Below are positions 24,203 through 33,458 of a DNA stretch of 64,000 nt, piece after piece; position 1 is the first letter of the stretch; each line of letters begins with the position of its first letter. Position numbers and translations under genes: made by a program. Location: assembly GCF_900109035.1 (NCBI RefSeq), contig NZ_FNYD01000009.1, positions 62,001 to 126,000 of the forward strand, read 5' to 3'. Source of the stretch: Cribrihabitans marinus (GTDB lineage: Bacteria; Pseudomonadota; Alphaproteobacteria; Rhodobacterales; Rhodobacteraceae). The notes beneath the pieces were generated by a model. That model ran no database searches, was not told where the DNA came from, and saw only the letters and a list, made by a program, of their open reading frames with translations.

Positions 24203-25554
24203 GTACGACGCTGCATACAGAAGGCGAGTCGAACACCTCGGAAGCGCGGGCCGACTGGGCGGCGCGCGAGCGGGACGGGCCGACGCGCGCGCTGTTGCGG
24301 CGCGACGCCGACGCCTTCCTGCACCAGTCGCTGTCCTCGCCCTGTGTCTCGACCATCGCGCGGGCCGAGGGGATCTGGATCAAGGATACCGCCGGGCGGC
24401 GGTTCATGGATTTCCACGGCAACTCTGTGCATCACATCGGCTATGGCCACCCCCGCCTGGTGGCGGCGATCAAGGACCAGCTGGACAGCCTGCCGTTCAG
24501 CCCCAGGCGGTTCACCAATGACGTCTCGGTCGACCTGGCCGAGCGGCTGGGCGCGCTGGCGCCCGAAGACCTGTCGCGGGTGCTGTTCACCACCGGCGGG
24601 TCGGATGCCAACGAGGTGGCGCTGCGGCTGGCGCGGGCGGCCACCGGCCGGTTCAAGACGCTCAGCTTCTGGGATGCGTTCCACGGCGCGGGGTTCGGCG
24701 CGGCCAGCGTGGGCGGCGAGGCCACGTTCCGCAGCCATGTGGCCGGGCCGCTGCTGCCGGGGGCCGAGCATGTCGCGCCATTCAACTGCTATCGCTGCGC
24801 CTACGGGCATCCGGGACCCGAGCATTGCGGGCTGGCCTGCGCGAAGATGGTCGATTTCGTCCTTGGCCGCGAGGGCGATGTGGCCGCGGTGATCGCCGAG
24901 CCGATGCGCGCGGTGCCAGTGGTGCCGCCGCCGGGGTACTGGGCCGAGGTGCAGGCCGCCTGCCACAGGCATGGCGCGCTGCTGATCATGGACGAGATCC
25001 CGACCGGGCTGGGCAAGACCGGGCGCATGTTCGCCTTCGACCATGACGGGATCACGCCGGATATCGTGACCCTGGGCAAGGCGCTGGGCGGCGGCATCCT
25101 GCCGGTGGCCGCGGTGATCGCCCGCGAGGGGCTGAACGTCGCCGGCGACTTCGCCATCGGGCATTACACCCACGAGAAGAACCCGGTCACGGCGCGCGCC
25201 GCGCTGACCACGTTGCAGATCATCGAGGACGAGGACCTGGTCGCCCGGGCCGCCGAGCTGGGCCGGCACGCGCTGGAGCGTCTGCACACCGATCTGGAGG
25301 GCTGCCCGATCGCCGGCGACATCCGTGGGCGCGGCGCGATGTTCGGCGTCGAGATCGTGCGCGACCGCGACAGCCGCACACCCGCGCCGGAACTGGCCGA
25401 ACGGATCTACTATGCCTGCCTGGCGGCCGGACTGTCTTTCAAGATCAGCGCCGGGAACGTGCTGACCCTGTCGCCGCCGATGACCATCGAGCGCGCCGAT
25501 CTGACCCGGGCGTTGGACATCGTGCGCGACGCGGTGCAGGACGCGGCGCGATAG
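24199..25554 (+). CDS. pbfA: PbfA-like (R)-1-hydroxy-2-aminoethylphosphonate ammonia-lyase
   Basis: Class III aminotransferase-fold PLP protein of 451 residues: [37 protein letters not shown], the Asp in [18 protein letters not shown], and the likely PLP lysine in [14 protein letters not shown]. Members found in phnWAY clusters (PbfA) eliminate ammonia from (R)-1-hydroxy-AEP to give phosphonoacetaldehyde, feeding PhnY/PhnA. Assignment rests on fold plus operon position. A second AEP transaminase is the alternative. The GTG start overlaps the phnY stop (GTGA). Confidence 0.72.
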   Translation: MSTTLHTEGESNTSEARADWAARERDGPTRALLRRDADAFLHQSLSSPCVSTIARAEGIWIKDTAGRRFMDFHGNSVHHIGYGHPRLVAAIKDQLDSLPFSPRRFTNDVSVDLAERLGALAPEDLSRVLFTTGGSDANEVALRLARAATGRFKTLSFWDAFHGAGFGAASVGGEATFRSHVAGPLLPGAEHVAPFNCYRCAYGHPGPEHCGLACAKMVDFVLGREGDVAAVIAEPMRAVPVVPPPGYWAEVQAACHRHGALLIMDEIPTGLGKTGRMFAFDHDGITPDIVTLGKALGGGILPVAAVIAREGLNVAGDFAIGHYTHEKNPVTARAALTTLQIIEDEDLVARAAELGRHALERLHTDLEGCPIAGDIRGRGAMFGVEIVRDRDSRTPAPELAERIYYACLAAGLSFKISAGNVLTLSPPMTIERADLTRALDIVRDAVQDAAR

Positions 25555-25672
25555 CCGCTCCGGTGAACCCTGTCACTCGGACTGGCAATCCGTTACTGTC
25601 GCTGGATAAATTTTGTGGTGGCCCCGGCGGGGGGCCGCCCGTTTCAAGCAAAAGGCCGGAGTCCGCTCGTCG

Positions 25673-27352
25673 ATGGCGATACTGACCTTCATCGTGCATC
25701 TGGCCGGGGCCACGATGCTTCTGCTGTTCGCGGTGCGCATGGTGCGGACCGGAATCGAGCGCGCGCTCGGCCCGGCCTTCCGAACCCTGGTGACCACCCC
25801 GCGCGGGCCGGTGCCGGCGGCGGCGATGGGCATGGTGCTGGCCATCGTGCTGCAAAGCTCGGCGGCGGTAGCGCTGCTGGTCGCGGGTTTCGCCGGGGCC
25901 GGAGGGCTGGCCTTCGCCACCGGACTGGCCGTGATCCTGGGCGCGGATCTGGGCTCGGCCCTGCTGATCCAGGTGCTGTCGCTGAACCTGCAGGAGGTGA
26001 TACCCGTGCTGCTGGCGGTCGGTGGGGTGATGTTCCTGCGCTCGGAGCGGCGCAACCTGCGCCAGGCCGGGCGGATCATCCTGGGCATCGCATTCATTCT
26101 GATCGCGCTGGAATTCCTGCGCGAGACGATGGAGCCGATCCGCGACAGCCAGGTGCTGCCGGCAGTAGCCGCGTATCTGGAGCGCGACTATGTGACCGCG
26201 TTTCTGGCCGGCGCGGCGCTGGCCTTCATCATGCATTCCTCGGTCGCCGCGATCCTGATGTGCGTCACCGTGGTTGCCACCGGGGCGTTGCCGGTTGCGG
26301 CGGGGCTGTCGCTGCTCCTGGGGGCCAACCTCGGGTCGGCGCTGATCCCGGTGTGGTTGTCGCGGGCGATGGAGCCGTCCGCGCGCCGCCTACCGGCGAC
26401 CAACCTGGCATTGCGCGGGGCCTGGGCCATCGTCGCGCTTCTTCTGGTCAACCGTCTGCCGGTGCTGGACACGTTGCCCGCGATGCCGCCGGGGCAGGCG
26501 CTGGTCGTGGTTCACGTGCTGTTCAATGCCGTCCTGCTGGTCGTGGCGCTGCCGTTCTGCGCGCTGGTCGAGCGGCCTGCGCTGACCCTGTTCCCGGATC
26601 TGCCGGTGCCGCCGGAAAGCGAGGTGCCGCTGCACTACCGCTCCTCCCTGGACCCCACGGCGCTCAGCCGGCCGGCAATCGCGCTGGCCGGGCTGCGGCG
26701 CGAGGTGCTTCGGATGGAGCAGGTGGTCGAGGAGATGATGACGCCGGCGATGGAGCTGTTCAGCGAATTCGACCGCGCCCGGATGAAGGCGATCCGGGCC
26801 AAGGACAGCATCGTCAACGAGGCGCTGGACGGCGTGCGCCGCTATGCCGCCGGTCTGCCCTCGGACAAGATGCGTAAATCCGACGAGAAGGAACTGCGCG
26901 AACTGCTGGAATACGCCATCGCGCTCGAGGCGGCGGGCGACATCGTGGTCAAGTCGCTGCTGCCGCTGGCCGCCGAAAAGGCCGAGAAGGGCCTGCGCTT
27001 TTCCAAGGAAGGCCAGCGCGAATTGCAGGCGCTGCATGACCGCGTTCTGCAGAACATGCGGCTGGCTGCCCAAGTTCTGGTCTCGAACGACCCCGAGAGC
27101 GCCCGGCTGCTGCTGACCGAAAAGGACGAGATGCGCCGCCTGCACCGGGCCAGCCGCAAGAAGCACCTGCAACGGCTGAGCGCCGGCGAACAGGTCAGTT
27201 TCCAGTCCAGCGACGTGCACCTGGAGACCGCGCATGCGCTGAAGGAATTCAACAGCCAGATCACCGCCGTTGCCTATCCGATCCTGTTCCGCGAGGGGCA
27301 GCTGCTGGACACAAGGCTTATCGCCAACATGGACGACGAACTGGCCGACTAG
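25673..27352 (+). CDS. Na/Pi cotransporter family protein with C-terminal PhoU-like domain
   Basis: 559 residues. The N-terminal half holds two inverted Na/Pi-cotransporter repeats with the QSS signature (VLQSSAAVALLVAGFAGAGG) and its counterpart MHSSVAAILMCVTVVATGAL, each followed by a LGADLGSAL/LGANLGSAL motif. From about residue 330 the protein is cytosolic and helical, PhoU-like (REVLRMEQVVEEMMTPAMEL). It likely moves phosphate across the inner membrane, and direction is not predictable. It starts 118 bp after pbfA on the same strand, so it may belong to the same phosphorus programme. The ATG has only a distant GGAG; a start about 20 codons upstream is open. Confidence 0.85.
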   Translation: MAILTFIVHLAGATMLLLFAVRMVRTGIERALGPAFRTLVTTPRGPVPAAAMGMVLAIVLQSSAAVALLVAGFAGAGGLAFATGLAVILGADLGSALLIQVLSLNLQEVIPVLLAVGGVMFLRSERRNLRQAGRIILGIAFILIALEFLRETMEPIRDSQVLPAVAAYLERDYVTAFLAGAALAFIMHSSVAAILMCVTVVATGALPVAAGLSLLLGANLGSALIPVWLSRAMEPSARRLPATNLALRGAWAIVALLLVNRLPVLDTLPAMPPGQALVVVHVLFNAVLLVVALPFCALVERPALTLFPDLPVPPESEVPLHYRSSLDPTALSRPAIALAGLRREVLRMEQVVEEMMTPAMELFSEFDRARMKAIRAKDSIVNEALDGVRRYAAGLPSDKMRKSDEKELRELLEYAIALEAAGDIVVKSLLPLAAEKAEKGLRFSKEGQRELQALHDRVLQNMRLAAQVLVSNDPESARLLLTEKDEMRRLHRASRKKHLQRLSAGEQVSFQSSDVHLETAHALKEFNSQITAVAYPILFREGQLLDTRLIANMDDELAD

Positions 27353-27416
27353 TTCGCCGAGCGCACGAATCGCGCGCGCGCGACCGCGCGCCGGCGCGTC
27401 GTAAGGTCAGCGATGA

Positions 27417-27511
27417 AAAGTTGCTTGTGACCCAAGGTCGTGCGCAACTTTCGGTGGAATCCTGCGCCTTGGGCTTTGCAGCCATGATCCTGCCTGCAAG
27501 CTGCTTGTCAC
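27417..27511 (+). repeat. Inverted and direct repeats upstream of oppA
   Basis: A perfect 8-bp inverted repeat AAAGTTGC-N19-GCAACTTT occupies 27417-27451. Its left arm begins AAGTTGCTTGTGAC (27418-27431), which recurs as AAGCTGCTTGTCAC (27498-27511) with 12 of 14 identical, 80 bp downstream. The 215-bp gap upstream of oppA holds no gene. The repeats could be regulator sites or a stem-loop. TTGTCA in the second copy could be a -35, though the matching -10 (TTACCT) is poor. Confidence 0.45.
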
Positions 27512-27567
27512 TTGGCGAATGGCGGCGTTACCTTTGCCCATCGAAACGAACCCAGGGAGGGATTCTG

Positions 27568-29157
27568 ATGTTTCACAGAACCATGAAGTCCGCACTGCTA
27601 TCGGCCACGATCGTGGCCGGCATGGCGGGCGCGGCCAGCGCCGCGACCTACATGCGCGGCAATGACGGCAACCCCGAGACGCTGGACCAGCACAAGACCT
27701 CGACCGTGGCCGAGGCCAACATCCTGCGCGATCTCTACGAGGGCCTGGTGGTCTACACCCCCAGCGCCGAAGTGGCCCCTGGCGTGGCCGAGGAATGGGA
27801 AGTGTCGGATGACGGTCTGACCTATACCTTCAAGCTGCGCGAGGATGCCATGTGGTCGAATGGCGATCCGGTCACAGCGCAGGATTTCGTCTATTCGCTG
27901 CAGCGGATCATGAAGCCCGAGACCGGCGCGAAATACGCCAACATCCTCTATCCCATCGAAAACGCCGAGGCCGTCAACAAGGGCGAGGCCGAGCCCGAGT
28001 CGATGGGCGTCACCGCGGTCGATGACAAGACGCTGGAGATCAAGCTGGGCCAGCCGACCCCGTTCTTCATCGAGCTGCTGACCCACCAGACCGGCCTGCC
28101 GGTGCATCCCGCCTCGGTCGAGGAGCATGGCGCCGATTTCGTGCAGCCCGGCAAGATGGTGTCGAACGGCGCGTTCGTTCTGGACGCGAACATCCTCAAC
28201 GACAAGATCGTGCTGAAGAAGAACGAGAACTTCCACGGTGCCGACGACGTGGCCCTGGACATGGTGAACTACCTGCCGTTCGAGGACCGCGCCACCTGCG
28301 TGCGGGCCTGGGAAGCGGGCGAGGTGCACAGCTGTTCCGACCTGCCGGCCGAGGATATCGCACGTCTGAAGGACGAGCATGGCGACGCGGTGCGCGTGGC
28401 GCCCTATCTGGGCACCTACTACTATGCGTTGAATCACGAGGACGAGTTCCTGGCTGATCCGGAAGTGCGTCAAGCGCTGTCGATGGCGATCGACCGCGTG
28501 TTCCTGGCCGAAGAGATCTTCCAGGGCACGATGGTGCCGGCCGAGAGCTTCGTGCCGCCGGGGATCGGCAACTACAGCGGCGGCTCGCCCGAGATCGAGT
28601 ATTTCGGCATGTCGATGCTGGACCGCGAGGACAAGGCCGCCGAGATCCTCGAAGCCAAGGGCGTGAGCCCCGACAGCCCGGTCACGATCGAGCTGATGTA
28701 CAACACCTCGGAGAACCACAAGAACGCGGCCACCGCGATCGCCGACATGTGGTCGAACCTGGGCGTGAATGTCGAGTTCAACGTGCGTGACGCCTCGGCC
28801 CACTACGCGCATCTGCGCGACCGGGGCGATTTCGACGTGGCCCGCGCTGGCTGGATCGGGGATTACTCCGACCCGCAGAACTTCCTGTTCATGGTCGAGT
28901 CGGACAATGACGGGTTCAACTATGCCCGCTATGACAACGCCGAATACGACCAGTTGATGGACGAGGCGGCGGCCGAAACCGACCTCGAGAAACGGTCGGA
29001 GATCCTGAAGAAGGCCGAGGCGCTGTTCATGCGCGATCTGCCCTTCATTCCGCTTCTCTACTACTCCTCGCGTTCGCTTGTGTCCCCCAACCTGTCGGGC
29101 TGGGAAGACAACATCCAGAACGTGCACGCATCGCGTTATCTGAGCCTCTCGGAATAA
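27568..29157 (+). CDS. oppA: Oligopeptide ABC transporter substrate-binding protein (OppA-like)
   Basis: 529-residue SBP_bac_5 protein. The signal peptide (SALLSATIVAGMAGAASA) leads into MRGNDGNPETLDQHKTSTV, RDLYEGLVVY, LREDAMWSNGDPVTAQDFVY, VRQALSMAIDRVFLA, RDASAHYAHLRDRGDFDV and DLPFIPLLYYSSR, all typical of OppA rather than DppA. It captures peptides in the periplasm for OppBC. The ATG follows a strong GGGAGG. A stem-loop (29166-29202) separates it from oppB, probably raising its level above the membrane parts. Confidence 0.9.
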   Translation: MFHRTMKSALLSATIVAGMAGAASAATYMRGNDGNPETLDQHKTSTVAEANILRDLYEGLVVYTPSAEVAPGVAEEWEVSDDGLTYTFKLREDAMWSNGDPVTAQDFVYSLQRIMKPETGAKYANILYPIENAEAVNKGEAEPESMGVTAVDDKTLEIKLGQPTPFFIELLTHQTGLPVHPASVEEHGADFVQPGKMVSNGAFVLDANILNDKIVLKKNENFHGADDVALDMVNYLPFEDRATCVRAWEAGEVHSCSDLPAEDIARLKDEHGDAVRVAPYLGTYYYALNHEDEFLADPEVRQALSMAIDRVFLAEEIFQGTMVPAESFVPPGIGNYSGGSPEIEYFGMSMLDREDKAAEILEAKGVSPDSPVTIELMYNTSENHKNAATAIADMWSNLGVNVEFNVRDASAHYAHLRDRGDFDVARAGWIGDYSDPQNFLFMVESDNDGFNYARYDNAEYDQLMDEAAAETDLEKRSEILKKAEALFMRDLPFIPLLYYSSRSLVSPNLSGWEDNIQNVHASRYLSLSE

Positions 29158-29165
29158 ACGCATCG

Positions 29166-29202
29166 GGCGGCGCCGGGCAGCAATCCGGCGCCGCCGCATT
29201 TT
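29166..29202 (+). terminator. Strong intercistronic stem-loop between oppA and oppB
   Basis: An 11-bp perfect GC stem (GGCGGCGCCGG / CCGGCGCCGCC, 8-nt loop) lies nine bases after the oppA stop and is followed by GCATTTT. It can act as a partial terminator or as an RNA-stability hairpin that leaves more oppA message than oppBC message, a common device in binding-protein operons. Confidence 0.75.
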
Positions 29203-29226
29203 CACGCACATCCCACCGGCGATCCA

Positions 29227-30144
29227 ATGCTCAGCTATGCACTCAGGCGGCTTCTGTCCGCCATTCCGACGCTATTCATCATCGTCACCGCAGCCTTCTT
29301 CATGATGCGCATCGCGCCCGGCGGCCCGTTCGACCAGGAGCGCACGCTCGAGGCCACGGTGATGGCGAACCTCAACGCCACCTTCGGCCTCGACAAGCCG
29401 TTGTGGCAGCAATATGCGATCTATCTCGGCAACCTGTTCCAGGGCGACATGGGTCCGTCCTTCATCTATCGCGACAAGCGCGTGCACGAGATCCTGGCCG
29501 AAGGTCTGCCGATCTCGATGCAGCTTGGCGCGACCGCTCTGGTGCTGGCGCTGGTGCTGGGATGCCTGCTGGGCTCGATGGCGGCGCTCCGGCAGAACAC
29601 CCGCACCGATTTCGGCGTGATCGCGGTGGCGACCTTCGGCATCACGGTGCCGAACTTCGTCGTGGCCCCGGTGCTGAGCCTGGTCTTCGCGGTGATGCTG
29701 AGCTGGCTGCCGGCGCAGGGCTGGGGCAACTGGAACCAGATGCTTTTGCCGGTGATCGCGCTGGCCCTGCCGCAGGTCGCCGTGGTCACGCGCCTCATTC
29801 GCGGCTCGATGATCGAGGCGCTGCGGTCGGACCATGTGCGCACCGCGCGCGCCTATGGCCTGCCGGCGCGGATGGTGGTGGTAAAGCACGCCCTCAGGGC
29901 GGCGATCCTGCCGGCGATCAGTTATCTGGGACCGGCAGCGGCGGCGCTGCTGACCGGTTCGATCGTGGTCGAGCAGGTGTTCAACCTGCCGGGCATCGGG
30001 CGCTACTTCGTTCAGGGCGCGCTCAACCGAGACTATACGCTGGTGATGGGCACGGTTGTGATCGTCGCCATCTTCGTCGTCGTCTTCAACCTGATCGTCG
30101 ATCTTCTTTACGCCGTTCTCGACCCGAGGGTGCGCTATGACTGA
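29227..30144 (+). CDS. oppB: Oligopeptide ABC transporter permease OppB
   Basis: 305-residue inner-membrane permease. It begins MLSYALRRLLSAIPTLFIIV and carries the family blocks FGLDKPLWQQYAIYLGNLFQGDMG and the EAA loop RTARAYGLPARMVVVKHALR, ending VDLLYAVLDPRVRYD. It overlaps oppC by eight bases. Together with OppC it forms the translocation channel. Confidence 0.93.
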   Translation: MLSYALRRLLSAIPTLFIIVTAAFFMMRIAPGGPFDQERTLEATVMANLNATFGLDKPLWQQYAIYLGNLFQGDMGPSFIYRDKRVHEILAEGLPISMQLGATALVLALVLGCLLGSMAALRQNTRTDFGVIAVATFGITVPNFVVAPVLSLVFAVMLSWLPAQGWGNWNQMLLPVIALALPQVAVVTRLIRGSMIEALRSDHVRTARAYGLPARMVVVKHALRAAILPAISYLGPAAAALLTGSIVVEQVFNLPGIGRYFVQGALNRDYTLVMGTVVIVAIFVVVFNLIVDLLYAVLDPRVRYD

Positions 30145-31267
30145 TATGCCAATTGATACCGCCCCGCGGCCCGATACCAGCCGCTCGCTCTGGGCCACCG
30201 CAATGCTGCGCCTCAAGCGCAACAAGGCCGCGATGGCCTCGATCGTCGTGCTGATCGTGCTGGCGATCGCCGGGGCCTTCGGCCCGCTGGTGGCACCGCA
30301 TTCCTATTCCGAGGTCTACCCGGAATTCGTCAAGGTGCGGCCCTCGCTGCAACCCTATCCGCAGGCCGAACAGGTCATCCCCGCCGCCGAATCCGCCCTG
30401 CGACGGGCGCGTGTCGACCTGGGCGGCATCGAGGTCGAAGACGGCAAGGTGCGCATCCCGGTCTCGAGCGATAGCCGCGACCTGGACCCGCGCATCTCGC
30501 GCTATCTCGACCGGTCGGATGTGTTCTCGAATGCCGAACTGACCATCGATGCCGCCGATCCCAAGAAGGGCATGATGGAGGCTTCGGTGCAGGAACTCTA
30601 TTTCATCATGGGCACGGATGCCAACGGGCGCGACCTGTTCTCGCGCATCCTGATCTCGTTGCGCATCTCGCTGATGATCGGCGCGCTGGCCACGGCCGTC
30701 GCGCTGGTGATCGGGGTGGCCTATGGCGCCACGGCCGGCTTCGTCGGCGGCCGCATCGACAACGTGATGATGCGGTTCGTGGACGTGATGTATTCGCTGC
30801 CCTTCGTGTTCTTCGTGATCCTTCTGGTTGTGTTCTTCGGGCGAAACCTAGTGCTGATGTTCCTGGCCGTGGGCGCGGTCGAATGGCTGGACATGGCGCG
30901 GATCACCCGGGGTCAGACGCTCAGCCTGCGGCGACGCGAATTCGTGCAGGCGGCCGAGGCGATGGGCGTCTCGAGCGGGTCGATCATCAAGCGCCACATC
31001 ATTCCCAACACCGCCGGGACGGTCATCATCTACATGACCCTGCTGATCCCCAAGGTGATCCTGCTGGAAAGCTTCCTCAGCTTCCTGGGCCTCGGTGTGC
31101 AGGAGCCGCTGACCTCGCTGGGCGTGCTGATCTCGGAAGGCGCCAAGAACATGCGCAACGCGCCCTTCATGCTGTTCTATCCGGCGGCGACGATGACCGT
31201 GCTGCTGTTTGCGCTGAACTTCCTGGGCGACGGGCTGCGCGATGCGCTCGATCCCAAGGACCGCTGA
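30137..31267 (+). CDS. oppC: Oligopeptide ABC transporter permease OppC with enlarged periplasmic loop
   Basis: 376 residues, about 75 more than E. coli OppC. The extra length sits between the first helix (ASIVVLIVLAIAGAFGPLVA) and the conserved MGTDANGRDLFSRIL at about residue 157, as a charged periplasmic segment (SALRRARVDLGGIEVEDGKV). The permease core is intact, with EAA loop VQAAEAMGVSSGSIIKRHII and C-terminal FALNFLGDGLRDALDPKDR. The extension may help dock OppA. The downstream ATPase begins within 20 bases. Confidence 0.9.
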   Translation: MTDMPIDTAPRPDTSRSLWATAMLRLKRNKAAMASIVVLIVLAIAGAFGPLVAPHSYSEVYPEFVKVRPSLQPYPQAEQVIPAAESALRRARVDLGGIEVEDGKVRIPVSSDSRDLDPRISRYLDRSDVFSNAELTIDAADPKKGMMEASVQELYFIMGTDANGRDLFSRILISLRISLMIGALATAVALVIGVAYGATAGFVGGRIDNVMMRFVDVMYSLPFVFFVILLVVFFGRNLVLMFLAVGAVEWLDMARITRGQTLSLRRREFVQAAEAMGVSSGSIIKRHIIPNTAGTVIIYMTLLIPKVILLESFLSFLGLGVQEPLTSLGVLISEGAKNMRNAPFMLFYPAATMTVLLFALNFLGDGLRDALDPKDR

Positions 31268-31280
31268 GATGGAGACGCAG

Positions 31281-32900
31281 ATGACCCGAGAACCCGTTCT
31301 GGAAATCGACGACATCCGCGTCACCTTCGACACGCCCGACGGGGCGGTCGAGGCGGTGCGCGGCGTGTCGATGCGTGTGGGCCAGGGCGAGACCGTCGCC
31401 GTGGTCGGCGAAAGCGGATCCGGCAAGAGCCAGGTGATGATGTCGGCCATGGGGCTTCTGGCCTCGAACGGGCAGGCCACCGGTTCGGTGCGCTATCGCG
31501 GACAGGAGATCCTGAACCTGCCCACCGACAAGCTCAACAAGATCCGCGGCGCCAAGATCACCATGATCTTCCAGGAGCCGATGACCTCGCTCGATCCGCT
31601 CTACACGATCGAGGATCAGCTGTGCGAGCCGCTTATGATCCATGGCGGCAAGTCGCGCGGCAAAGCCAGCGCGCGGGTGCTGGAGCTGCTGAAGCTGGTG
31701 CAGATCCCCGAACCCGAGCGCAAGATGAAGGCCTATCCCTACGAGCTGTCGGGCGGGCAGCGGCAGCGGGTGATGATCGCCATGGCTCTGGCCAACGATC
31801 CCGACCTGCTGATCGCGGACGAGCCGACAACGGCGCTCGACGTGACGATCCAGGCCGAGATCCTGCACCTGCTGGCGGACCTGCAGAAGCGGTTGGGCAT
31901 GTCGATCCTGTTCATCACCCATGACCTTGGCATCGTCGAGGCATTCGCCGACCGGGTCTATGTGATGCGCCACGGCAAGTTGGAGGAGGAGGGCGAAACC
32001 GCCCAGATCTTCAACGCGCCCGTGACCGAATATACTCGGATGCTGCTGGATGCCGAGCCGTCGGGGACCAAGGCGGCGCCGGCACAGGACGCACAGGTGA
32101 TGCTGGAAGGGCACGGCGTCAAGGTGACCTTTGGCCAGCCGGCGGGCTTCCTGCGCAAGGACACACAGTTCACCGCCGTGCGCGGGATCGACGTGGCGCT
32201 GCGCCAGGAACAGACCATCGGCATCGTCGGCGAAAGCGGATCCGGCAAATCGACGCTGGGTCGGGCGTTGCTGCAGTTGCTGCCGGCCGAGGGGCGCGTG
32301 GTCTACCTGGGGCACGAGATCGGCGGGCTGGACCGCAAGGGGATGCGACCCTATCGCGACGGGCTTCAGATGGTGTTCCAGGACCCCTATGGATCGCTGT
32401 CACCGCGCATGACCGTCAGCGAGATCATCACCGAGGGGCTGCTGGTGCACGAGCCGGGCCTGTCGTCCAAGGAGCGCGCCAAGCGCGCGGCGCAGGCGTT
32501 GGAGGATGTCGGGCTGGAGCCGTCGATGCGCAACCGCTTCCCGCACGAGTTCTCGGGCGGTCAGCGGCAGCGGATCGCCATCGCCCGCGCGGTGGTGCTT
32601 CGGCCCAAGGTGATCGTTCTGGACGAGCCGACATCGGCACTGGACCGGTCGGTGCAGAAGCAGGTGATCGAACTGCTGCGGCGGCTGCAGAAGGAACACG
32701 CGCTGTCCTACCTGTTCATCAGCCACGACCTGGCCGTGGTGCGGGCGCTGTCGGATTACGTGATGGTGATGAAGGACGGCGCGGTGGTCGAAGAGGGCCA
32801 GACCGAACAGGTGTTCGACAACCCGCGCGCATCCTATACCCACGAGTTGATGCGCGCAGCCTTCGACCTGCGCGGGATCCTGCGCGAGAAGCTGGCCTAG
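31281..32900 (+). CDS. Fused oligopeptide ABC transporter ATP-binding protein (OppD-OppF type)
   Basis: 539 residues holding two complete ATPase domains, equivalent to OppD plus OppF in one chain (as in YejF). Domain 1: Walker [12 protein letters not shown] (about 39), signature [17 protein letters not shown], Walker [15 protein letters not shown]. Domain 2: [15 protein letters not shown] (about 325), [30 protein letters not shown]. Each has a His switch (FITHDLG, FISHDLA). Start ATG 31281 has GGAG six bases upstream; an in-frame ATG four codons earlier exists. The stop overlaps the convergent pqiC stop by four bases. Confidence 0.92.
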   Translation: MTREPVLEIDDIRVTFDTPDGAVEAVRGVSMRVGQGETVAVVGESGSGKSQVMMSAMGLLASNGQATGSVRYRGQEILNLPTDKLNKIRGAKITMIFQEPMTSLDPLYTIEDQLCEPLMIHGGKSRGKASARVLELLKLVQIPEPERKMKAYPYELSGGQRQRVMIAMALANDPDLLIADEPTTALDVTIQAEILHLLADLQKRLGMSILFITHDLGIVEAFADRVYVMRHGKLEEEGETAQIFNAPVTEYTRMLLDAEPSGTKAAPAQDAQVMLEGHGVKVTFGQPAGFLRKDTQFTAVRGIDVALRQEQTIGIVGESGSGKSTLGRALLQLLPAEGRVVYLGHEIGGLDRKGMRPYRDGLQMVFQDPYGSLSPRMTVSEIITEGLLVHEPGLSSKERAKRAAQALEDVGLEPSMRNRFPHEFSGGQRQRIAIARAVVLRPKVIVLDEPTSALDRSVQKQVIELLRRLQKEHALSYLFISHDLAVVRALSDYVMVMKDGAVVEEGQTEQVFDNPRASYTHELMRAAFDLRGILREKLA

Positions 32901-33457
32901 CGGGCCAGCGCCTGGGCGATCCGGTCCGCCAGGGCCGAGATCGCCCGCCCGCCGGCGTCCGCGATGGCGGCGGGGTCGGTGCCGGTCAGCGGCACCCGGA
33001 TGTCGAACCGCTCCAGCCTCTCGCGCAGAACCCCGTCGGGCGAGGCCAGCGCCATCTGCCCGGCCAGCGCGAAAGTGCCGTCCGCGGCCGCCAGCATCCG
33101 TTCCACCCGGACATCCACCCGCACCTGGGCGGGATCGGCCAGCGGCCAGGGTTCGGCCGCGACGGTGGCGCTCGACCGGTCGTCCAGCGCCAGCGCCAGG
33201 GCCAGGGTCACGCCACGCACCGGATCGTCGGCCCACAGGCTGTCGGGCACGTCGCGCAGCGCGCCGTCCGGCTGCTGGCTGACGATCTCCTGCGCCGCGG
33301 CATAGCTGGGCAGCGACACGTCGCGCACCTCGACCGTCGAGACCCGCGCCTGCCGCTGGGCGGCGGATGCGGGCGGGTCGAGCTGGAATCGCGCGGAATT
33401 GTCTGCGCAGGCGGCCAGCAGGACCAGCAGGGGGACGAGGGCTCGCAGGAAACTCAT
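32897..33457 (-). CDS. pqiC: PqiC-like outer-membrane lipoprotein (ABC transport auxiliary, DUF330)
   Basis: 186 residues. The lipoprotein signal LRALVPLLVLLAAC has Cys17 as the lipid-modified residue. The mature part contains RVSTVEVRDVSLPSYAAAQEI, LWADDPVRGVTLALALAL, VRVDVRVERMLA and a C-terminal helix, matching PqiC/YmbA-type partners of MCE transporters. PqiC anchors the PqiB tunnel at the outer membrane. It starts one base after the pqiB stop. Confidence 0.87.
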   Translation of the reverse strand: MSFLRALVPLLVLLAACADNSARFQLDPPASAAQRQARVSTVEVRDVSLPSYAAAQEIVSQQPDGALRDVPDSLWADDPVRGVTLALALALDDRSSATVAAEPWPLADPAQVRVDVRVERMLAAADGTFALAGQMALASPDGVLRERLERFDIRVPLTGTDPAAIADAGGRAISALADRIAQALAR

Positions 33458-33458
33458 G

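Noticed and set aside
25569-25610. Possible Pho box (CTGTCA, CTGGCA, CTGTCG) upstream of the Na/Pi gene
   Set aside because: The repeats are spaced 12 and 14 bases, not the 11 of a PhoB box, and only partly match. Too weak to call.
32897-32900. Overlapping convergent stop codons of the fused Opp ATPase and pqiC
   Set aside because: A four-base CTAG overlap is common in compact genomes and needs no special explanation.
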